Positions 1 through 6,443 of a DNA stretch of 12,170 bases are shown here, piece after piece; within the stretch, counting starts at the first letter, position 1, and each line of letters opens with the position of its first letter. The translations under genes were made by a program, and so were the position numbers. Source of the stretch: CAYIYO01 sp964367715 (lineage in GTDB: Bacteria; Chlamydiota; Chlamydiia; Chlamydiales; Criblamydiaceae); contig CAYIYO010000055.1 of assembly GCA_964367715.1 (NCBI GenBank), positions 1-12,170 of the forward strand, read 5' to 3'. The notes under the pieces are model-generated. The model had not been told where the DNA came from, did not search any database, and worked only from the letters and a program-made list of their open reading frames with translations.

Positions 1-2052
1 GGGCTTGCTCAGCTCGTGTTCAATTTTATGATAGTTTTGTTGAAGGAGTGCACTGTTCGGATATTCCTTTAAAAGCTCCATTGTCAGCTCTTGTGCACGT
101 TGCCAATTTTTATCGGTAAACGCTTTTTTCGCTAAAAACGATTTCGCTTCTAGCGACTTCTGCGCAATGCTTTCATAGAGTTCTGTTGCCATCGTCATCT
201 CGCCTTCTGCGATCGCAATCCGTGCTAACACTTCTCTTCCTGAAGGGTTTGCTGACAACTTATTATGCCCTTCGATCAGCTCTTTAGCCCGGTAGAGATC
301 TCCCTTTTGGAAGGCGATTAGACTTGCGCCACGCGTCGCTTTTAGACCGAGATCGTCATTGCGATAGATATGCTTGTTAAACTTTTCGTAGGCGGCATCG
401 AGGTTTCCTTCGCTGAGCAATAGTTCTCCTGCCAGTATTTCCATTTCTGGGGTTTGCTTTTGTTCGATAGCAAACTCTAAGGCAACCTTATCTCCACGCA
501 GCTGCTTTAGGGCTTCGGTGAAGTCGACTGCCACCCAAGAAGGAAATTCATCCGGAATCACTTTTACTTTCAGTAGCTCTACCGCGGATTCGTTCCATCC
601 TGCCGACAACAACACGACAGCGAAGGCATTTTTACTTTTTAATAAATGCTCCAACTCTTCTGGAACATCTTTCCCTTCCGATACATCTGCCAGAGCATTG
701 AGTTGTGCAAAAAATGGATGTTGGACTTTCCCTTTGCGAGCAATCGTTGCCTTCTCTGGCGCGGTGATGCCTAGGCCGCCTCTCGCGACATTAAGCGATC
801 CGCGTTTACGGTAGGTCAGCACCTGCTTGAGCGCAAGCGTTAGCTCGGGATCCCACGACTCGTCGCTAAACGTATGAAATTGAAGAAGGAACCATGCCTC
901 TTCGTCATTATTTTGTTTTAGAGCCGATAGCAATTTTAGCCACCACGTTGTTTGTTGGGAATCAAGATATTTCTGTGCATGCTCTAAACGATCATACTGC
1001 TGTTGATTCCAAAATTCCCATGGCTTCAGATTGATCATGTAATCGATGAAAGGTTTTAATTTTCCTGCAGGCACTTCTTTCGATGTCAGGTCGATCTCCA
1101 TTGATTTGATGACGCGGCCCCAAAACAAGGCTTTTACCCAGATGGTATCGGGAGCTCCTCTTTCAATTAACTCTTTCCATATCTCAATCGCTTGAGGGTA
1201 TTGCCCTTGTCGTAAATAGTATTCTGCAAGCTGCTCCTGGTAGTGAATATTTTCTGGATCAAGTTGTACGGTAGATAAATATTCACTGAGTGCTGTCGAC
1301 GGTTTTCCCACTGTTTCCAATAATTTTGCGCGATAAAGGTGAATTTCGGGATTTGACGGATCTTTATCTTGCGCTTGAGAAAAGTAGTCCCATGCGGTGC
1401 GTGGATCTTCTTTCATATAGAGGAGGGCGAGACGAGTAAGGCGGGGAGTGTCCTCTTTTCCTTCAAACTCTTTCATCGTCAGCAGTTTAATCGCCTGATA
1501 GTGTTTTCCTGCAAAGATCAACGCGTCGGTGTCGAGCATCATCCACGCCTGAGGATACTCCTCTTTGCCATGCCAATTGTCACGAATGACGCCATAGTCA
1601 ACCGTTTTTCCTTTGGTGACAAAATCTTCTGCAATTAAGAGACTTGCCTTTTCATTTTGTTGAAATGCATAGGGACGATAATCATACAATGCAAGAAGTT
1701 GCGCTGTATTTTTTAATGCTACATTAGCTTTAATAAGCAGATCAAACCATTTTCTTCCCGCCGCTGTGCCACTTTCCATCTGCTGACGGTATTCACGAAT
1801 AATCTTTAGCGCCTGACGCGGCTTTCCCAACCCAAGAAATGCTTCTGCCGCTTCTCTTTTCTCTATCTCTTCGCTTTTTTTCAAGACGGTTGCATCGATT
1901 TGATTTTGCGCAACCAAGGACGGCGAAACAGGACGCAGCTGGTAAGGTTCAGGCTCCTGAAAAAGCTCCTGTGCAAACGGCCATACCATCACACCAATAA
2001 GGCCAACTAATCCTGCCCCGACAAGGGATAAAAGAAATCCAGACTTCCGCAT
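1..2052 (-). CDS. Membrane-anchored TPR-repeat protein, 3' end outside the window
   Basis: An open frame of 684 codons starts at ATG 2052 and runs off the left edge without a stop. GGAG lies six bases before the ATG and fixes the start. Residues about 6-24 form one hydrophobic segment with little before it, so I read an inner-membrane anchor (or uncleaved signal) with the rest exposed on the far side. The remainder is almost wholly alpha-helical. TPR-like helix pairs with NPEI, LAEYYLRQGQYPQAIEIW and GNLDAAYEKF type signatures are visible around residues 230-300 and 535-665. TPR solenoids are protein-binding scaffolds; no catalytic motif is visible, so the partner and role are unknown. It follows the 99-residue membrane protein gene by 65 bases and is probably co-transcribed with it. 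The TPR assignment is firm; function is not inferred. Confidence 0.85.
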   Translation of the reverse strand, partial: MRKSGFLLSLVGAGLVGLIGVMVWPFAQELFQEPEPYQLRPVSPSLVAQNQIDATVLKKSEEIEKREAAEAFLGLGKPRQALKIIREYRQQMESGTAAGRKWFDLLIKANVALKNTAQLLALYDYRPYAFQQNEKASLLIAEDFVTKGKTVDYGVIRDNWHGKEEYPQAWMMLDTDALIFAGKHYQAIKLLTMKEFEGKEDTPRLTRLALLYMKEDPRTAWDYFSQAQDKDPSNPEIHLYRAKLLETVGKPSTALSEYLSTVQLDPENIHYQEQLAEYYLRQGQYPQAIEIWKELIERGAPDTIWVKALFWGRVIKSMEIDLTSKEVPAGKLKPFIDYMINLKPWEFWNQQQYDRLEHAQKYLDSQQTTWWLKLLSALKQNNDEEAWFLLQFHTFSDESWDPELTLALKQVLTYRKRGSLNVARGGLGITAPEKATIARKGKVQHPFFAQLNALADVSEGKDVPEELEHLLKSKNAFAVVLLSAGWNESAVELLKVKVIPDEFPSWVAVDFTEALKQLRGDKVALEFAIEQKQTPEMEILAGELLLSEGNLDAAYEKFNKHIYRNDDLGLKATRGASLIAFQKGDLYRAKELIEGHNKLSANPSGREVLARIAIAEGEMTMATELYESIAQKSLEAKSFLAKKAFTDKNWQRAQELTMELLKEYPNSALLQQNYHKIEHELSKP

Positions 2053-2117
2053 GAGTCACTCCGCTTTCGAAATCGAATTTGCATCTTATCCAAAAAATCT
2101 TTATCAAGCGATATTTT

Positions 2118-2417
2118 TTATTCGCCGCTCGGGTTCGGCTGCTGTTGCGGATATTCTCCTTCTGGACAACAATACTGCTGTTGCTGGGCACGATAGGCGC
2201 GACGCGCTTCAAGACGACGACGCTCTCTCACTTGCTGACGATTCTTATCATAGAAATCAATTTCGTTGCGTTGACGGGACTCTGCACTTGCAACATCATC
2301 CTCTTCTTCCACATATCCCACTTGTTCTAAAGGATCCGTTAACGTTTCCACCACTTCACTCACTAACGTGACGATTGGTAAAATCAAGATCACCGTCGCT
2401 ATTGCCATCTTTTTCAT
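2118..2417 (-). CDS. Small single-pass membrane protein of unknown function
   Basis: This 99-residue protein starts at ATG 2417 (MKKMAIATV), chosen because a strong GGGAGGA ribosome-binding site sits seven bases upstream. The frame is open further upstream to an ATG at 2516, but that extension is highly charged and would bury the binding site. Residues about 4-20 are hydrophobic and could be a signal anchor. They are followed by an acidic stretch (EEEDD), an arginine-rich probable helix (RRRLEARRAYR) and a glutamine/proline-rich tail with two adjacent cysteines. No family is recognised. It is the upstream gene of a likely two-gene unit with the TPR protein, so it may act with that protein at the membrane; this is inference from position only. 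Confidence 0.65.
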   Translation of the reverse strand: MKKMAIATVILILPIVTLVSEVVETLTDPLEQVGYVEEEDDVASAESRQRNEIDFYDKNRQQVRERRRLEARRAYRAQQQQYCCPEGEYPQQQPNPSGE

Positions 2418-2540
2418 TTTCCATTCCTCCCTCTTAAAATGTTCATCTTCTTTCTTATTAAATAAACTTTTCTTGAATTTATATTCTTCATCTTTTATCG
2501 ATAACACTGACATCACATTATCTGAACCAGGAGCATTTTC
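2418..2540. promoter_or_regulatory. Divergent intergenic region with weak promoter candidates
   Basis: This 123-bp AT-rich gap separates the start codons of two divergent genes, so it should hold a promoter for each. For the plus strand a sigma-66-like pair can be read as TTGAAT at 2473-2478 and TATCGA at 2496-2501 with a 17-base spacer. For the minus strand TATAAA lies about 60-65 bases upstream of the ATG, with only a poor -35. A 10-bp palindrome, TTATCGATAA, at 2495-2504 lies between them and could be a shared operator. The ribosome-binding site AGGAG at 2529-2533 serves the plus-strand gene. The promoter calls are by eye and weak. Confidence 0.3.
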
Positions 2541-3122
2541 ATGTCCAGACGCAAAACGATATTCAACCTATCACTATTTTTAACCTTGGCAATCACGAAC
2601 ACAATCACTGGTGTTCAACCACAGACTAAGACAATCAAAGAAAAAATAAATACGATACAAGCAAGAAAAATTACTCGTGATTACGACTACAACCGCCCGG
2701 TCTCTGCGAGCGAATTGAGTGACATCCGCTACATCGTTCTCACTTTATCCAACACCCCCCTCCTCAAACTAAGAAAATACAAGAAAGAAATCGAAAATGC
2801 AGGAGACCGTGTGAATAACGTCCATCCTCTTAATTTTTGGCGTATGATCTTCACCGACAAAGAAATGATCGCTGCGATGCACAACATCAAAGGAAGAGAT
2901 AAAATTTGGAAAAGTTTTGTCAACGGTAGCACAGGTGGATTCGATGATGCAGTCACATTAAAACAAATGAATTCAACGTTCTACCAAGACTTTGCTAATC
3001 GTGTAGGCGTTGACGTCAATATCATCACTCCTGCGCTAGTGAATCATGAATGGGGCAATTTCATTAAACTTCTTCTGATTCATATTCCTCGCGAAGGAAA
3101 TTCAGATCGTTATAATATGTAA
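2541..3122 (+). CDS. Predicted exported protein of unknown function
   Basis: This 193-residue protein starts at ATG 2541, seven bases after AGGAG. The N-terminus has basic residues (SRRK) followed by a hydrophobic core at about residues 7-19, which fits a Sec signal peptide. The rest is a soluble, lysine-rich, apparently alpha/beta chain without recognisable catalytic motifs. It has no cysteine and no further membrane segment. Only 20 bases separate it from the downstream outer-membrane barrel gene, so the two are very likely one transcript and may function in the same envelope compartment. I do not recognise the family. Start and reality of the gene are well supported by the ribosome-binding site and the operon-like spacing. 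Confidence 0.7.
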   Translation: MSRRKTIFNLSLFLTLAITNTITGVQPQTKTIKEKINTIQARKITRDYDYNRPVSASELSDIRYIVLTLSNTPLLKLRKYKKEIENAGDRVNNVHPLNFWRMIFTDKEMIAAMHNIKGRDKIWKSFVNGSTGGFDDAVTLKQMNSTFYQDFANRVGVDVNIITPALVNHEWGNFIKLLLIHIPREGNSDRYNM

Positions 3123-3142
3123 TCACTGCAAAAGGGAATGCG

Positions 3143-3931
3143 ATGACATTAGCAATAAGAATTCTTTTTTCTATCCTCTGTTGCATTCCCTTCTGCGGCC
3201 AAGCAAATGATTTTTTCCATGTGCGTGGTCCTCATACCTTTTCTATCGGTCCCGAAGCCTATTACATGGTGCGGGCGCGTGAGGGAGGGAGTCGACAATA
3301 TGGGGGGTTGTACGGAGGACGCTTCTGCTACGAACGTCTCCGCCGCAGCGCTGTCTACTGGGGCGCAGAAGGCTACTATGCGACGGGCCGCTTGAATGGT
3401 CATGATGGACTTGACCGCCAAATAAAATCCAAAAAAACCGACATGGAAATCGAAGGACGCCTCGGCTATTCACTACAATGGCGCTCCGGCATCCCTATCT
3501 CGTTCACTCCATTCTTTTGTGGAGGATACTTTAAGGAAAAAAATAAATTCATTGATCCCTCTCCAATCGAATGCACGATTAGCGAATATTTCCCTTATGC
3601 AGGGATAGGATTCCTCTCTCGCTTCTACGTCGTTAACAATTTTAGCCTTGGAGTCAACTTCAAAACAAAATACATGTTGGGAGCGAAGTGCACTATCGAT
3701 AAAGACCCCTTCAACGATGACATCCACTTGCTGATAGAAGACAAATTCATTTACGATGTCGACCTTCCCATGACCTATTCTTTCTGCACACGTGGACACA
3801 AGGTAGAGACAAGCGTTGTCCCATTTTTCTGTTACCGTCAATACGGGCGCCACGAAGGACATCCTTTCGACTATTTAGGAACGCGCTACCAGATCTATGG
3901 TGCCCGCCTTATGTTTACGTATACTTTCTAA
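3143..3931 (+). CDS. Putative outer-membrane beta-barrel protein
   Basis: This 262-residue protein starts at ATG 3143 behind AAGGGA. Residues 1-21 are a clear signal peptide, ending in FCGQA before ND. The mature chain is rich in Tyr, Phe and Gly and shows many short alternating hydrophobic/polar stretches, such as GLYGGRFCYERL, VYWGAEGYYATG and YQIYGARLMFTYTF. It ends in Phe, the usual C-terminal signature read by the BamA machinery. This pattern is that of a small transmembrane beta-barrel of roughly 8-12 strands. The mature part has six cysteines (62, 126, 144, 183, 215, 230), notable because chlamydial outer membranes are stabilised by disulfides. No known porin family is identified. It is the second gene of the unit beginning at 2541 and is followed after ten bases by a long hairpin. 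Confidence 0.75.
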   Translation: MTLAIRILFSILCCIPFCGQANDFFHVRGPHTFSIGPEAYYMVRAREGGSRQYGGLYGGRFCYERLRRSAVYWGAEGYYATGRLNGHDGLDRQIKSKKTDMEIEGRLGYSLQWRSGIPISFTPFFCGGYFKEKNKFIDPSPIECTISEYFPYAGIGFLSRFYVVNNFSLGVNFKTKYMLGAKCTIDKDPFNDDIHLLIEDKFIYDVDLPMTYSFCTRGHKVETSVVPFFCYRQYGRHEGHPFDYLGTRYQIYGARLMFTYTF

Positions 3932-3940
3932 GAAAATTAA

Positions 3941-3999
3941 TTATACCGGGAGCAGCTGAAATCGTCTAAATTCAAAATTTCAGCTGCTCCTCGGTATAA
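3941..3999. terminator. Long hairpin between convergent genes, probable bidirectional terminator and repeat copy
   Basis: The left arm at 3941-3962 begins TTATACCGGGAGCAGCTG. The right arm at 3977-3999 is its reverse complement except for one extra base, giving a stem of about 22 bp with a single bulge and a 14-base loop. It starts ten bases after the barrel gene ends and covers the last codons and stop of the convergent caspase-like gene. On the minus strand the stem is followed by a T-rich stretch (TTAATTTTC), consistent with termination there. On the plus strand no T tract follows. The outer 16 bases recur at 5645-5660, so this is also a member of a dispersed repeat family. Confidence 0.7.
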
Positions 4000-4765
4000 G
4001 GTTGAGCTCGTATTGAGGGACCTGCTCGCTATCAAATTTGATGACATGTCCTGCAGTCCTATCCAATATGACCTGCCAATCGGGTTTATAGAAAGAATGC
4101 ACTTCTTCTTCTAAGCTATTGAGAAAATAATAGGTGTAGACTCCACCATAGGATGTTCCAGAAGATACTTGTCCGGGAGTCGAAGAAGAGACAATAATTT
4201 TTCCTCTAGTATGGAGAAAAAGCTGCGTGAAATTATTTTTTACACCAGGAACCCGGACCATTAACGCATGCCCAGGCAGACGAATGACAGGCGGCGCTTT
4301 TCGAATCGGAAGAAAATTATTGCAACAGTCTGCAACAGCAATAAGCAGGCGCGGATTCTTCTTTTCCACTATTTTCACAACATCCAATAAATCGATTCCC
4401 GCATCGAGAAGGCTAAGATAAAGATTGGGCCACGGATTCTCCGCTTTGGCATACGTGCGGTATCCATGTCCTGAAAAATAAAAGAAGACGGTATCATCCG
4501 GCTCTACAACAAATTGATCGATGACATCCAAAATATTTGGTTGGATATTCTCACCCATGAATATTTTTTCATTGTATGCCATTCCACTCGAAAGAGCACT
4601 CTGCTGAAGCTTTTTGCTGACATTAACAACATCGACTTCTACAGATTGTCTAATGTCCTGAGCGTCAATATCGCATACGATAATGACATGCAATGTCGCC
4701 GCCTCTACAACAACTGCCATCAGCAAAAAGAAAACAAAACAACTCCAACGCACTAGCTGAGGCAT
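3980..4765 (-). CDS. Exported caspase-like protein (peptidase C14 fold), second of tandem pair
   Basis: This 261-residue protein starts at ATG 4765, with AAGGA eight bases upstream overlapping the preceding gene's stop. Residues 1-22 form a signal peptide ending VVVEA before ATL. The mature chain follows the caspase/metacaspase p20 order: a first strand LHVIIVCDIDAQDIR, a strand VFFYFSGHG with the candidate catalytic His100, and a strand LLIAVADCCNNF with the candidate nucleophile Cys148 (Cys147 beside it). In the C14 family this His-Cys dyad cleaves peptide bonds after acidic or basic residues. Here the usual DxCxSG is altered to DCCNNF, so activity is uncertain. It is collinear with the upstream gene (4777-5544), 11 bases away, and is a diverged paralogue. 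The final residues and stop are encoded within a hairpin repeat. Export would place it in the periplasm or outside the cell. Confidence 0.75.
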   Translation of the reverse strand: MPQLVRWSCFVFFLLMAVVVEAATLHVIIVCDIDAQDIRQSVEVDVVNVSKKLQQSALSSGMAYNEKIFMGENIQPNILDVIDQFVVEPDDTVFFYFSGHGYRTYAKAENPWPNLYLSLLDAGIDLLDVVKIVEKKNPRLLIAVADCCNNFLPIRKAPPVIRLPGHALMVRVPGVKNNFTQLFLHTRGKIIVSSSTPGQVSSGTSYGGVYTYYFLNSLEEEVHSFYKPDWQVILDRTAGHVIKFDSEQVPQYELNLIPRSS

Positions 4766-4776
4766 TCTTCTAGTCC

Positions 4777-5544
4777 TTATTTTTTACTGATGATGGTGTA
4801 ATGAGGAGTTTGCATATCGGCCATTTCTTCCGTCGTCTCATCTAAAATTGTTTCCCACTTCACATTCACTCCATTTTCCACACTATCATGAATGCGATCA
4901 AGCAACGCAAGGGTATAATATTCTGCACCTTTTTCCGGATTTATCCATGAGTATTCTCCAGGAGCGGTACTCGAAGCAATCCAGACTCCTTTCTGTTCAA
5001 GGAAAAGTGTGCGATAATTTTTTTCTATTTGGGCTTCGTCATTAGAGGAAAGCAGTGCGTCTTCCGACTTCTCAACTTTCATCTCACTATCAAAACGGTT
5101 ACAGCTTGCCGCGATAGAAAGTAAAAATCGAGGATTTTTTTCCATTAACTTCTGTGTTAGCTGCCAGTGGTCGATTGAATCCGTTGTCTCTGTCACAATC
5201 AATTTAGGCCATGCACTCTTTTCGTCGCGCTTGCCATGTCCATTCCAGTAAAAGACAATGACATCTTCCGGCTGCACGTTTAATTTGTCTAACTCCGCAA
5301 GGAAAGATCCTTTCGCATGCTCATTGACAAAGACCATCTCTTTAAGGTTCATTCCAGTATAATATGCAACGCGTCCCATCTCTTCTCTTACGAGGCGGAT
5401 ATCTTGCTCAATGAAAGGGCGGACGTCATAGGCGTCAGTATCGCCGACAATAATGGCGTAAAGATCTGCTGCTTGGAGGGATGTCGTCATCCCTGCTAAT
5501 AGAAGACTAAGAACTAATATTATATTTTTTAAAAGTTTATTCAT
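4777..5544 (-). CDS. Exported caspase-like protein (peptidase C14 fold), first of tandem pair
   Basis: This 255-residue protein starts at ATG 5544. Residues 1-25 form a typical signal peptide, with a basic start and a leucine-rich core, ending SLQA before AD. The caspase-like core has a first strand LYAIIVGDTDAYDVR, then DVIVFYWNGHG with the candidate catalytic His103, then FLLSIAASCNRF with the candidate nucleophile Cys148. A later strand, KGVWIASSTAPGEYS, matches the strand after the active site in the C14 fold. The aspartate normally two residues before the cysteine is Ala146 here, so the enzyme may be altered or inactive. It is the first gene of the pair; its leader is extremely AT-rich and contains a 32-bp palindrome. 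No ribosome-binding site is obvious. The fold is recognised from motif order; substrate and activation are unknown. Confidence 0.75.
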   Translation of the reverse strand: MNKLLKNIILVLSLLLAGMTTSLQAADLYAIIVGDTDAYDVRPFIEQDIRLVREEMGRVAYYTGMNLKEMVFVNEHAKGSFLAELDKLNVQPEDVIVFYWNGHGKRDEKSAWPKLIVTETTDSIDHWQLTQKLMEKNPRFLLSIAASCNRFDSEMKVEKSEDALLSSNDEAQIEKNYRTLFLEQKGVWIASSTAPGEYSWINPEKGAEYYTLALLDRIHDSVENGVNVKWETILDETTEEMADMQTPHYTIISKK

Positions 5545-5558
5545 TATTCTTAACCTAA

Positions 5559-5590
5559 ATTGTTATTATTAATACATTAATAGTAACAAT
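5559..5590. promoter_or_regulatory. 32-bp palindrome in the leader of the caspase-like gene pair
   Basis: The arms ATTGTTATTATTAAT (5559-5573) and ATTAATAGTAACAAT (5576-5590) are reverse complements at 14 of 15 positions around a two-base centre. The element lies 15-46 bases upstream of the ATG at 5544. Its symmetry and tight spacing suggest an operator for a dimeric regulator. Alternatively it could form a weak leader hairpin in the mRNA. The region is strongly AT-rich, which raises the chance of accidental symmetry. Confidence 0.45.
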
Positions 5591-5595
5591 AAATA

Positions 5596-5634
5596 GTTAA
5601 GATTATATAAATGTTTTTGCAAGAATTTGTTAAA
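5596..5634 (-). promoter_or_regulatory. Candidate promoter of the caspase-like gene pair
   Basis: A consensus TATAAT is read on the minus strand at 5607-5602. No good -35 lies at the usual distance: AACAAA at 5631-5626 has an 18-base spacer but matches poorly, and the better TTAACA at 5634-5629 is 21 bases away. Transcription would start near 5595, just ahead of the palindrome. It is a candidate only. Confidence 0.25.
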
Positions 5635-5644
5635 ATGAGATCAT

Positions 5645-5660
5645 TTATACCGAGGAGCAG
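5645..5660 (+). repeat. Solo copy of 16-bp repeat TTATACCGAGGAGCAG
   Basis: The same 16 bases occur in reverse orientation at 3999-3984, and with one base missing in direct orientation at 3941-3955. Here no inverted partner follows; instead the sequence runs into seven A residues. Together the copies bracket the two caspase-like genes. Confidence 0.7.
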
Positions 5661-5686
5661 AAAAAAACTACTTCTACGGCCTGAGA

Positions 5687-5737
5687 TTATACACAAGTGA
5701 ATTCAAAAATTGGCTTTTTGATTTCACTTGTGTATAA
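5687..5737. terminator. Long hairpin overlapping the lplA stop, probable terminator
   Basis: The arms 5687-5709 and 5715-5737 pair over 23 positions with one mismatch (5702 against 5722) and a five-base loop. The outer part is TTATACACAAGTGAA and its exact complement. The lplA stop codon (TGA on the minus strand) lies in the right arm, so the hairpin forms directly at the end of that gene's transcript. No classical T tract follows immediately, but a seven-T run occurs on the minus strand at 5667-5661. The ends (TTATAC/GTATAA) and the ATTCAAAA in the centre resemble the hairpin at 3941-3999. Confidence 0.65.
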
Positions 5738-6443
5738 GTTGCTCTGAAAGCAGCCGCCGCAGCTCGATCCGCGCTTCCACCATCTCCCTCTCCCCAGCTT
5801 CCCCTTCGAGCAAGCAAAAGCTATTTTTTTGCATCGAAGCAACCACTGCTTCTTCCTTCAATACCGACACTAACAGCGTTTTCTCTGGAATCCTCAATGC
5901 AATGCTTCCTTGATGAAGATACCCTGCCTTAGTCCGCCGCTGGGCTGCTCCACCCACCTTGCGTCCTCCGACCATGACATCATACTGCGTCGGCTTTGCC
6001 ATGCAAAAGTTGCAGCAGGACCTTGTTCCCACCCCTTCTCCCTGCTCCTTTTGCAGCAACTCTCCCACCACACTCCTACCACTAAACGCTTCGATCGCGC
6101 GCAAGACAAGTCCATTCACAAACGCATAATTTTCTAATGTATTGAGAGAAAATTCAGGATGCCCTGAAGGAATAAGAAGCGAAAAGGCAAAATCTGTGGT
6201 ATGAAAAATAATTCCCCCACCCGTAGGCCGGCGCGCTAATTGCAATTCGCACTGCGCAACAGCATCGGCATGAAGATAATGATCGGGATTTGTGAAATAT
6301 CCATACGTCGCACTCGCCCCTTCCCATTCGTACAGATGAAGGATAGGCACTCCATATGGATCTAACGTTTCAAGAAGGCGTTGGTCGATCGCCATGTTCT
6401 CCACAGCCGACCGTCGGCCCGTATCAAGGCATTGCCATTCCAT
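5724..6443 (-). CDS. lplA: Lipoate-protein ligase A family protein
   Basis: LplA activates free lipoate with ATP and transfers it to a lysine of 2-oxoacid dehydrogenase E2 and GcvH subunits in the cytoplasm. The 239-residue chain has the family landmarks in order: ENMAIDQRLL (residues 15-24), RRPTGGGIIFH (71-81), and YDVMVGGRKVGGAAQRR (154-170) in which Lys162 is the expected lipoyl-adenylate-binding lysine, then GYLHQGSIAL (174-183). It lacks the extra C-terminal domain of E. coli LplA, as in other short bacterial and chlamydial ligases. I chose ATG 6443 because AAGGTGG lies six bases before it; the frame is open upstream to 6614, but that part lies inside the preceding gene. It overlaps the preceding gene by 20 bases, suggesting translational coupling. 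The last residues are encoded in a hairpin. Octanoyltransferase activity is a less likely alternative. Confidence 0.88.
   Translation of the reverse strand: MEWQCLDTGRRSAVENMAIDQRLLETLDPYGVPILHLYEWEGASATYGYFTNPDHYLHADAVAQCELQLARRPTGGGIIFHTTDFAFSLLIPSGHPEFSLNTLENYAFVNGLVLRAIEAFSGRSVVGELLQKEQGEGVGTRSCCNFCMAKPTQYDVMVGGRKVGGAAQRRTKAGYLHQGSIALRIPEKTLLVSVLKEEAVVASMQKNSFCLLEGEAGEREMVEARIELRRLLSEQLIHK

Noticed and set aside
2418..2516. Extended N-terminus of the small membrane protein from ATG 2516
   Set aside because: The extension is highly charged, would put the hydrophobic segment internal, and includes the strong ribosome-binding site used by ATG 2417.
3473..3862. 129-residue minus-strand open frame inside the barrel gene
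   Set aside because: Antisense to a gene with a signal peptide, ribosome-binding site and a coherent beta-barrel pattern.
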